Below, piece after piece: positions 57,614-64,000 of a stretch of DNA of 64,000 bases. Each line of letters opens with the position of its first letter. Within the stretch, counting starts at the first letter, position 1. Location of the stretch: positions 3,410,001 through 3,474,000 of the forward strand of contig NZ_CP014301.1 of the NCBI RefSeq assembly GCF_001562255.1. The letters run 5' to 3'. The position numbers were made by a program, and so were the translations under genes. This DNA comes from Bosea sp. PAMC 26642 (GTDB lineage Bacteria > Pseudomonadota > Alphaproteobacteria > Rhizobiales > Beijerinckiaceae). The notes under the pieces were generated by a model. That model saw nothing but the letters and a program-made list of their open reading frames with translations. It did no database searches and had not been told where the DNA came from.

Positions 57614-58584
57614 GCGCGTTGCCAATGGTCAACCGCCCGTTGATCGATTTCAGTGATGTCGCGGTCGTCTACAATGGTCAGGTCCGCGCGCTCGATGGCA
57701 TTTCGCTTGCCATCGAGCGAAGCGAAATCGTCGGCCTTGTCGGCGAATCCGGCTCAGGCAAGACCACCCTGTGCCGCGTGCTCATGGGGCTCGTTCGAGC
57801 TACCTCTGGAACGATTGCCATCGACGGCGAGCTCCTGGCGACTCGGTTGTCACGCGATCCGCTGGGCTTCCGCCGGCAGACGCAGATGCTGCTGCAGGAT
57901 GCAGTTGCCTCGCTTTCGCCGCGAATGCGCATCCGCGCTCTCGTAGAGGAACCCCTGAAGATTCATGGCTTGCCCATGGTCGAGGGCCGGGCCCGGCTGC
58001 TGCGTATTCTCAAGCGGCTCGGCCTTCCAGAGACAACACTCGACAAGTTTCCGCATCAGGTCTCGGGCGGGCAGGCCCGCCGTGTCGCGATTCTAAGAGC
58101 GCTTGTCCTCGAGCCGCAGATCGTCGTCGCAGATGAACCAACGGCAGGGCTGGACGTGTCGGTCCAGGGCGACCTCTTGAACCTGATGCGGGATCTGCAT
58201 GAGGAGTTTGCTCTGACTTATCTCGTCGTCAGCCACAACCTCAATGTCGTGCGGCGTCTGACCAACCGCACCGTCGTGATGTATCTCGGCCAGATCGTCG
58301 AAGAAGCTCCGACCAAGTCTCTGTTCGAGGCGCCTGCCCATCCCTACACGTCCGCGCTGCTCTCGACCAACCCTTCCGTCGATCCCGCCCGACGCCGAGA
58401 GCGCATCATCCTGAAGGGCGAGATCCCCAGCCCCATCAACCCGCCATCAGGCTGCCGCTTTCACACCCGCTGCCCGCAGGTGCAGGCCCGGTGCAGCCAG
58501 GAAAAACCGCTGCTTAGACCAACCATCAAGGGCGGAACCGTGCGCTGTCACTTCCCTTTGACCGCAACCCAGGCTTCGACCTGA
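57610..58584 (+). CDS. ABC transporter ATP-binding protein, dipeptide type (DppF-like)
   Basis: A 324-residue ATPase. Walker A is GESGSGKTT, the Q-loop LLQDAVASLSPRM (usual Phe-Gln-Asp-Pro changed to Leu-Gln-Asp-Ala), the signature VSGGQARRVAILRAL, Walker B IVVADEPTAGLDVS and the switch VSHNLNVV. The C-terminus has PPSGCRFHTRCPQVQARC. The start overlaps the previous stop (ATGA) and the stop overlaps the next start (TGATG), so the genes are translationally coupled. Confidence 0.93.
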
Positions 58585-59585
58585 TGGCAAGGCTTACTCT
58601 GACGGACGTCGAGATCTTTGCGAAGGAAGCACTGATTGCGTGCGGCGCCTCGGAGACCGCTGCGGCCTCGGTCGCGCGCTCGATCCGTCGGGCGCAGGCC
58701 GACGGGATCGGGAGCGTCGGTCTGGGATATCTCGGAATCTATCTCGGCCATCTCAAGTCGGCCAAGGTCGACGGCTACGCATTTCCGCTGGTGACATCTG
58801 CACGGGCGGGCGCCGTTCTCGTCGATGCGCAGCACGGCTTTGCCCATCCGGCGTTCGACCTTGCACGTCCGTCGCTCGCGGCAGCCGCACGCGAGGTCGG
58901 CTGTGCAACGCTGGCGATCCGTCGATCCTATTCGATCGGAGTGCTGGGCCATCCGGTGGAAGATTTGGCGGAGGACGGCCTGATCGCTCTCGCCTTCAGC
59001 AACTCTCCGCCGAATGTCGCGCCGTGGGGAGGGCGGAAACCGCTGTTTGGCACAAATCCACTGGCATTTGCATGTCCGAGGCCTGGGCAATCGCCGCTGG
59101 TAATCGACCTTGCCACGAGCCAGGTCACGAAGGTCGCTCTCACAGCTGCCGCGCGAGCTGGCGACCCACTCCCAGATCATTGGGCTCTCGATTCCGATGG
59201 CCGGCCAACCAAAGACCCTGCTGCGGCCCTGACGGGCTCGATTGCCCCGATGGGGGGTGCCAAGGGCGCAGCACTGTCGCTCCTCGTCGAAATCCTGGCC
59301 GCAGGGCTGACCGGTGCGAATTTCTCGAAGGACGCATCGGCCTATGCAAAGCCGGATGGCCCGCCACCCGGCGTCGGCCAGTGCATCATCGCCTTCGCTC
59401 CAGAGGCTTTCGCTCCGGGATTTGGCGATCGCATCGAGGATCTCGCCCTGGCCATCACCGCTCAGTCCGGAGCTCGCCTTCCTGGCGACCGGAGGCTGCA
59501 GGCTCGTCGGCAAGCAGAGATCGCCGGCGTCGACGTCGACGATGCGCTCATCGCCGAGATCAGAACAATCCAGGCCACGTCATGA
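58584..59585 (+). CDS. Ldh2-family (malate/L-lactate dehydrogenase-type) NAD(P)H-dependent oxidoreductase
   Basis: A 333-residue enzyme of the Ldh_2 family. The segments IRRSYSIGVLGHPVEDLAEDGLIALAFSNSPPNVAPWGGRKPLFGTNPLAFACP and PLVIDLATSQVTKVAL are characteristic, as is GGAKGAALSLLVEILAAGLTGANF. The NSP-x-x-VAPWGG form is close to delta-1-piperideine/pyrroline-2-carboxylate reductases (DpkA/LhpD), which reduce cyclic imino acids, and less close to malate dehydrogenases. The usual catalytic His of this family would correspond to the SHHFGxAGHH motif, here RSYSIGVLGH: the first His pair is replaced by Tyr-Ser, which may change the chemistry. It is coupled to the next gene (ATGA). Confidence 0.87.
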   Translation: MARLTLTDVEIFAKEALIACGASETAAASVARSIRRAQADGIGSVGLGYLGIYLGHLKSAKVDGYAFPLVTSARAGAVLVDAQHGFAHPAFDLARPSLAAAAREVGCATLAIRRSYSIGVLGHPVEDLAEDGLIALAFSNSPPNVAPWGGRKPLFGTNPLAFACPRPGQSPLVIDLATSQVTKVALTAAARAGDPLPDHWALDSDGRPTKDPAAALTGSIAPMGGAKGAALSLLVEILAAGLTGANFSKDASAYAKPDGPPPGVGQCIIAFAPEAFAPGFGDRIEDLALAITAQSGARLPGDRRLQARRQAEIAGVDVDDALIAEIRTIQATS

Positions 59586-60766
59586 AGATCACGGCCATCC
59601 GCGCCACGCCGGTCAATATCGCGCTCGAGGCGCCCTATCTCTGGTCCTACGGCTCATTGGCAGGGTTCTCGAAGACGATTGTGGAGGTCGAGACCAGCGA
59701 TGGGCTGGTCGGCCTCGGCGAAGGCCCGTCGCCCGCGAACGCGTCAGTCATCATCAACAATTTCGCTCCGCGCCTGATCGGCATGGACGCGATCGACATT
59801 CAAGCCTGCGAAGCACGGTGCCTGCCGTCATGGCGCGGGGTCTACACGGATGTCGACTTCGCCAGCATCCGCGCTTTCGGCGCCATCGAGATGGCCCTTT
59901 GGGACATTCGCGGGAAGGCGTGGGGGCGGCCGCTTTGCGACCTCTTCGGAGGCCGCGTGCGCGACGCAATCACATTCACGGACTACTTCTCGTTTCGCGA
60001 GGAGAAAGACGGGGTCGGTGGAGAAAGCGACCCGCAGGCCGTACTCGACTACTGCCTCGGACAAAGGGAGCGCTTCGGAACCACCATGTTCGAAGGCAAG
60101 CTCTCGACGGCCGACCCCCGGCCTTCGATCGAGACCCTGGAGCTTCTGCGCGAACGCCTTGGTGCGGACGCCGTTTTGCGTATCGATTCCAACAAAGCCT
60201 ATTCTCTCGGCGCGGCCACACGCATCGCCCAGGCGATCGAGCCGCTCGGGATTCGGTCCTGGGAAGATCCGGTCGCGACATTCGAGGACATGGCGAAGCT
60301 GCGCCGCCATACCAGCATTCCATTTTCTGTCCACACCCCGGACCTGCGCAGGGCGCTGGCACTTGGCGTTCCCGATGCCTTCTGCACGGATGTCAACGTG
60401 CATGGTGGTATTGGACGCACGCTGAAGTTCATCGCCGCCTGCGAACAGGTCGGCCTCGATTTCTGGTGCTACTCAGGCGACTCCGGCATCGCGAGCAGCG
60501 TATATCTGCACCTCGCAGCCGCCCATCATCACATCCGGGAGCCCTCGCAGTCGCTGTTTCACATGCAGCCCTTCGACGTGATCGAAGAAGGTCCGCTGCG
60601 CCCGCGCGACAATGTCGTGGCGGTTCCGCAAGGTCCGGGGATCGGGGTCACGCTGTCTCGCGATCGCTTGGCATTCTGTCATCGCGACTTCGTTGACAAC
60701 GGACCCTACGACAAGTTCCACGACCCGGATCGTCCTGGCATCTTTCGGCGCCTGCCGCTGTCGTGA
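59582..60766 (+). CDS. Enolase-superfamily enzyme (mandelate racemase/muconate lactonizing group)
   Basis: A 394-residue TIM-barrel enzyme. The N-terminal capping domain (KITAIRATPVNIALEAPYLW, then KTIVEVETSDGLVGLGEGPS) is complete. In the barrel, FEGKLS carries a candidate catalytic Lys, and metal ligands are Asp in LRIDSNKAY and Glu in SWEDPVATFEDM. The third ligand is probably the Asp of DAFCTDVNVHGG. The C-terminal CYSGDSGIASSVYLHLAAAHHHI is reminiscent of glucarate-dehydratase- and racemase-like members. It should abstract a proton alpha to a carboxylate, giving racemisation, epimerisation or dehydration. The start at 59582 overlaps the previous stop (ATGA). A much longer open frame upstream is only an alternate reading of the Ldh2 gene. 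Confidence 0.88.
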   Translation: MKITAIRATPVNIALEAPYLWSYGSLAGFSKTIVEVETSDGLVGLGEGPSPANASVIINNFAPRLIGMDAIDIQACEARCLPSWRGVYTDVDFASIRAFGAIEMALWDIRGKAWGRPLCDLFGGRVRDAITFTDYFSFREEKDGVGGESDPQAVLDYCLGQRERFGTTMFEGKLSTADPRPSIETLELLRERLGADAVLRIDSNKAYSLGAATRIAQAIEPLGIRSWEDPVATFEDMAKLRRHTSIPFSVHTPDLRRALALGVPDAFCTDVNVHGGIGRTLKFIAACEQVGLDFWCYSGDSGIASSVYLHLAAAHHHIREPSQSLFHMQPFDVIEEGPLRPRDNVVAVPQGPGIGVTLSRDRLAFCHRDFVDNGPYDKFHDPDRPGIFRRLPLS

Positions 60767-60911
60767 GTCGATGAGCACCGCGCGCAGACGCCTATGGCTG
60801 TCGATTTTGCGGCGACCGCAATCTCATGCCGCAAAAGCCCGAAGCGCTCTCGTCACGATCGGCTCGCCCTTCGGACCAGTTTGACATTCGTATGAGACAG
60901 GACGGAAGACG

Positions 60912-61913
60912 ATGAAACCGATCTACATGGACTACCTCAACCGTCTCGATGTTGAGGAGTTGGCAATGACCGAGGACGAGATCCTCGAAGCCATCGAGAC
61001 GAGTCTCGCGACCCAGGGGCGCGGGGAAGCCGTCATCGAGCCACGCATGCACCTCGAGCCTGGTGTCGCCAACGGTCACTTCAATGTTCTGCGCGGTGCT
61101 CTGAAGGAGCCCATCGATTCAGCGGGTGTGAAGATCGTCGGCGATTTCGTCGACAATTATAAGCTCGGCCTGCCATCGGAACTTGCCAGCCTGCTCTTGT
61201 TCGATCCACGCACTGGCGTTCCCAAAGCATTCCTCGATGCGAGCGCGATCACGGACATGCGCACCGGCGCTGTCACGGCGATCGGCGCGAAGTATCTGGC
61301 GCGGAAGGGATCGAGGATTCTCGGCCATATTGGTGCGCGAGGAACGGCATATTGGAATGTGAGGCTTCTGGACCATCTGTTCGACTTTGACGAAATCCGC
61401 GTCCATTCCCGTCGGCCGGAAAGCCGCAACAGCTTTGCCGAGCGACTGAGCCAGGATCTCGGCAAGACGGTTGTTGCCACTGACGACTGGCAAAGCTGCG
61501 TGGTCGGGGCCGATATCGTCGTCGAAGCCTCCCGCCTCGACGCGCCAACACCAATCCTCAAGACGGAGTGGATCAAGAAGGGAGCCTTCGTTGTGCCTTA
61601 CGGGACGATGAGCGCAGTCGAGCTGTCCTTGACCGATGTCATGGACAAACTCGTCGTCGATGATTGGGGGCAATGCAAAGGCGGCAAATTCGGCAGCCTC
61701 CGCGCCCATGTCGAAACCGGTCGACTTTCGATCGACACACTCCATGCCGAACTTGGGCAGATTGTAGCAGGTCTCAAGCCGGGTCGGCAAAGCGACGACG
61801 AGACCAATCTTTTCTGGCACCGCGGGCTTTCGCTTTCGGATATCGCCCTCGGCCACGCCATGCTGCAGAAGGCGCATAAACTGCAGATCGGCCAACGCCT
61901 CCGCTACGCGTGA
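60912..61913 (+). CDS. Ornithine cyclodeaminase/mu-crystallin family enzyme
   Basis: A 333-residue NAD(P)-dependent protein. Family features are the N-terminal dimerisation part (EEILEAIETSLATQGRGEAVIEPRMHLEP-like region), VKIVGDFVDNYKLGLPSELASLLLFDPRTGVPKAFLDASAITDMRTGAVTAIGAKYLARKGS, the Rossmann loop GHIGARGTAYWN, and EASRLDAPTPILKTEWIKKGAFVVPYG. Members include ornithine cyclodeaminase, alanine dehydrogenase, ketimine reductase, delta-1-pyrroline-2-carboxylate reductase and opine-type synthases. A cyclic imine reductase would fit the preceding Ldh2 gene. It starts 145 bases after the enolase-superfamily gene, the only real gap in the operon. Confidence 0.88.
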   Translation: MKPIYMDYLNRLDVEELAMTEDEILEAIETSLATQGRGEAVIEPRMHLEPGVANGHFNVLRGALKEPIDSAGVKIVGDFVDNYKLGLPSELASLLLFDPRTGVPKAFLDASAITDMRTGAVTAIGAKYLARKGSRILGHIGARGTAYWNVRLLDHLFDFDEIRVHSRRPESRNSFAERLSQDLGKTVVATDDWQSCVVGADIVVEASRLDAPTPILKTEWIKKGAFVVPYGTMSAVELSLTDVMDKLVVDDWGQCKGGKFGSLRAHVETGRLSIDTLHAELGQIVAGLKPGRQSDDETNLFWHRGLSLSDIALGHAMLQKAHKLQIGQRLRYA

Positions 61914-62737
61914 GTTATCCGCCGATGACCCTCATCGCCAACGCCCGGATGTATTCCGTCAATGCTCAGGTCGCCGCGGCCTGGGCGGACCTGTTCGCTT
62001 GGCTAGCCAAGGCGAGCGGTGTTGCCTTGGAACCGATTGCCCACGCCCCTCCTGCGCCGATGTCGGCTCTCTGGAGGCGAAGTGATCTCGGTTGCGTTTT
62101 TATGTGCGGCAGGCCCTGGCGTCGTGCCTGGCCCAAACCGGTTCCACTGGCAGCGCCGGTTCCCTCCCTCGCGCAGTACGACCAGCGCCCCTACTACATG
62201 ACCTATCTAGCGGTGCGTGCCGACAGCCGATTTCAAGAACTGCCTGACACGTTTGGCGGCAGGCTGGGTTATACAATTGAAGAAAGTCAGTCTGGATTCA
62301 ACGCGCTACGTTATCACTTGCTTCCATTTCGGAGCCAAGCCAAACCTCGACTTTACGCCGCCAGCATCGGACCTCTCTACACACCGCGCGCAGTCGTGAA
62401 CGCGCTCGTGTCGGGGAAAATCGATCTCGGTCCAATCGATTCCTATGCATTCGATTTGATGAAGATGTCGCCAGGCGACCCGGTCCATCAGCTTCGCGTT
62501 GTGGCCGTGACCGAGCCTGCGCCAATTCCCTTCCTCGTCGCCGCCCCCTCGACCTCACGTGGCACGACGGATCGGCTTACCGCCGCACTCCTGAACAGTT
62601 CTGCGGACGGGGAGGCAAAGGCGATCCTCGATAGACTGCAGCTCAAGGGCTTCGCCGTGGTCGATGTCGCGTCGTATGAAGTTCTCGATCGATGGGACAC
62701 AGCCGCGCGCGACGCTGGTCATGCGTGCCTCGACTGA
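61910..62737 (+). CDS. Periplasmic-binding-protein-like (PhnD/NMT1-type) protein without a signal peptide
   Basis: A 275-residue protein with the PhnD-like fold (MTLIANARMYSVNAQVAAAWADLFAWL, YYMTYLAVRADSRFQELPDTFGGRLGYTIEESQSGFNALRYHL, VVNALVSGKIDLGPIDSYAFDLM). Family members normally carry a signal peptide and bind phosphonates or small anions outside the membrane, but here the first residues run straight into the fold, so the protein should be cytoplasmic. It may be a substrate-binding or enzymatic derivative. The GTG start at 61910 overlaps the stop of the previous gene (GTGA), showing operon membership. Confidence 0.78.
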   Translation: MSYPPMTLIANARMYSVNAQVAAAWADLFAWLAKASGVALEPIAHAPPAPMSALWRRSDLGCVFMCGRPWRRAWPKPVPLAAPVPSLAQYDQRPYYMTYLAVRADSRFQELPDTFGGRLGYTIEESQSGFNALRYHLLPFRSQAKPRLYAASIGPLYTPRAVVNALVSGKIDLGPIDSYAFDLMKMSPGDPVHQLRVVAVTEPAPIPFLVAAPSTSRGTTDRLTAALLNSSADGEAKAILDRLQLKGFAVVDVASYEVLDRWDTAARDAGHACLD

Positions 62738-62939
62738 TGCCGAAGCCGTCAAATGATGACTGGCGCCAGCTATTATGCTGATCGCAAAGTGCCAGTGACG
62801 AGCTGGTCGACCGCGCAGCGCATCTTGCCAATTCATTCCTGGCCGGAAGCCGGGCTGCCGACATGTCGCGCCTCTATCCATTCTACGACGCCAGAATCCA
62901 AACCGGGTTCGAAAAACAGCGGCGGCCGCGGCCGATCTC

Positions 62940-63794
62940 TCAGCGCGGCAGCAGGATGACGCTTTCGTCCTGGCGAATGAAGAAGCTGGCGGGCTGAATG
63001 GCCTTGAGCCGGGCTTCCCGCTCGCTCAGCTCGGTGTCGTCGTGATTGGGCGCATGATGCGTGCACGCCAGGCGCCCGGCTCCGGCGGCCGCGATCAGGC
63101 GCAGGCCCGCCTGCCAGCTCGAATGGCCCCAGCCGCGATGGGCTTCGAAATCCAGCGTCTCGTCCCACATCCCATCATAGACCACGAGATCGGCGCCGCG
63201 GCAGAAGGCGACGAGGCCCTGTTCGGGCTCTGCGCCGTCATGCTCGTGGTCGGTGAGGATCACCAGCGCGTGGCCGGCATGGTCGAAGCGATAGCCGCTA
63301 GCCCCACCGCCATGGCGCAAGGCGATCGTCCGCACGGCGGTCTCGCCGAGGCTCAAAGTCGCTCCCGGCACGAAGCTTGAGCAATCGAGCCGGCAGGGCA
63401 GCCGCTCGAAGGCGATGGGGAAGAACGGTTCGGCGAAAAGGCGCGCCAGCACAGCCGGCAGATTGGCGCCGCCGGGGGCTGGCGCGTGAATGGCGACACG
63501 GCCCTGTCGCGAGAACAGCGGCTTGAAGGCCGAGAGGCCGATGATGTGGTCGAGATGCAGATGCGTCAGGAGCAGCGTCGCCTCGGAAGTCCCCGCCTGC
63601 ATGATCGCCTGCCCGAGCCTTCGCAGCCCGGATCCTGCATCGATGATGAAGCTCCGGCTGCCGACCGTAACCTCGAAGCAGCTCGTATCGCCGCCATAGA
63701 CTCGATACTCCGCACCGGAGACCGGAATCGAGCCGCGCGCGCCCCAGAAGCGGATGCCGAACGGGCCATTGCCGGTAGACATGACGTCAGCCAT
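62940..63794 (-). CDS. Metallo-beta-lactamase-fold hydrolase
   Basis: A 284-residue MBL-fold protein. The metal motif is THLHLDHIIG (HxHxDH), with Asp and His ligands further on in ILTDHEHDG and GWGHSSW, and the C-terminal THHAPNHDD. The N-terminus RFWGARGSIPVSGAEYRVYGGDTSCFEV resembles a group found in Rhizobiales and other bacteria with cyclic phosphodiesterase- or RNase Z-like activity. It is followed upstream by a gene ending with a cyclic-nucleotide-binding-like domain, with which it overlaps by 8 bases, so it is probably co-transcribed and may act in cyclic-nucleotide signalling. Confidence 0.85.
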   Translation of the reverse strand: MADVMSTGNGPFGIRFWGARGSIPVSGAEYRVYGGDTSCFEVTVGSRSFIIDAGSGLRRLGQAIMQAGTSEATLLLTHLHLDHIIGLSAFKPLFSRQGRVAIHAPAPGGANLPAVLARLFAEPFFPIAFERLPCRLDCSSFVPGATLSLGETAVRTIALRHGGGASGYRFDHAGHALVILTDHEHDGAEPEQGLVAFCRGADLVVYDGMWDETLDFEAHRGWGHSSWQAGLRLIAAAGAGRLACTHHAPNHDDTELSEREARLKAIQPASFFIRQDESVILLPR

Positions 63795-64000
63795 CGCTCT
63801 TCGACCCGGTGCGCGAACCCTGGCTCATCGTGACGACGTTGTCTTGAAGCCGCTTGACCATCAGCCTTGTGACGGAAAGAGCCATCTGCGGGAACTCGGC
63901 CAGCAAGGCGAGGAAAATCTCCTTGCGTAGTTTCAATGTCGTCACCGCCGTCGCCGCGACGATCGTGGCGGAGCGCAGATCGCCCGTGACGATCCCCATT
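63787..64000 (-). CDS. C-terminal part of a probable cyclic-nucleotide-binding-domain protein
   Basis: Only the last 70 codons are inside the window: GIVTGDLRSATIVAATAVTT, LKLRKEIFLALLAEFPQMAL, SVTRLMVKRLQDNVVTMSQG. The RSATIVAATA-x-x-T-x-L-K-L pattern followed by a Glu-x-Phe-Pro helix is the C-terminal part of a Crp/cNMP-binding domain, lacking a DNA-binding HTH, so this is probably a sensor rather than a regulator. The gene continues beyond the right edge. It overlaps the MBL-fold gene by 8 bases. Confidence 0.7.
   Translation of the reverse strand, partial: MGIVTGDLRSATIVAATAVTTLKLRKEIFLALLAEFPQMALSVTRLMVKRLQDNVVTMSQGSRTGSKSDG

Noticed and set aside
58640..59581. A 700-codon frame beginning inside the Ldh2 gene and reading into the enolase-superfamily gene
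   Set aside because: Its first 314 codons are an alternate reading of the Ldh2 gene; the real protein begins at 59582, as shown by the ATGA overlap and the enolase-family N-terminus.

Overview
The window looks like a chromosomal segment of a high-GC alphaproteobacterium of the order Hyphomicrobiales (Rhizobiales). The evidence is the block hisN - alpha-r8/suhB-type small RNA - N-formylglutamate amidohydrolase - cpdR - tRNA-Val, a ROSE-type RNA thermometer in front of an Hsp20 gene, and the many ABC importers. A Bosea-like genus is possible, but this is only an impression from the gene content.

Layout. 1-20.8 kb is mostly core: the 5' end of purL, a thioesterase and a methyltransferase, galU and galE, a VapBC-type pair, a murein transglycosylase, an SGNH/DUF459 protein, gltD and gltB, threonine aldolase, Hsp20 with its thermometer, a lysophospholipase-like hydrolase, hisN, the small RNA, hutG, cpdR and tRNA-Val(GAC). 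20.8-24.1 kb, just after the tRNA, is a decaying accessory stretch. It holds an unrecognised frameshifted gene, a frameshifted and nonsense-interrupted secreted homologue of the histidine/phenylalanine ammonia-lyase family, a 40-codon remnant of a ring-opening amidohydrolase and a broken dipeptide-binding protein. 24.1-36.2 kb is metal homeostasis: a MerR regulator, an unknown tandem-domain protein, a CsoR/RcnR-type repressor with a visible operator, an RcnA exporter, a dipeptide/nickel-type ABC importer and a ZntA-like P-type ATPase with a His-rich linker behind a MerR-type promoter. 36.2-47.5 kb is one co-oriented catabolic block: HpcH/HpaI aldolase, SDR, HyuB, HyuA, a NAC-like LysR regulator and LivFGMHK. 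Two matching ATA-N9-TAT sites lie upstream of hyuA and of livK.

47.7-52.8 kb is the most unusual part. A HAL-fold lyase that has lost the Ala-Ser-Gly needed for the MIO cofactor lies downstream of a GbcA/CntA-like Rieske oxygenase split by a frameshift. Both diverge from an XRE regulator across a long dyad, and a membrane desaturase/hydroxylase follows. I infer a locus for breaking down a quaternary-ammonium (betaine) compound. 53.1-62.7 kb is a tightly coupled operon: a Tat-exported binding protein, two permeases, two ATPases, an Ldh2-family reductase, an enolase-superfamily enzyme, an ornithine-cyclodeaminase-family enzyme and a binding-protein-like gene without a signal peptide. The window ends with a metallo-beta-lactamase-fold hydrolase and the end of a probable cyclic-nucleotide-binding-domain gene.

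All calls rest on reading the sequence and on family knowledge; no database search was run.
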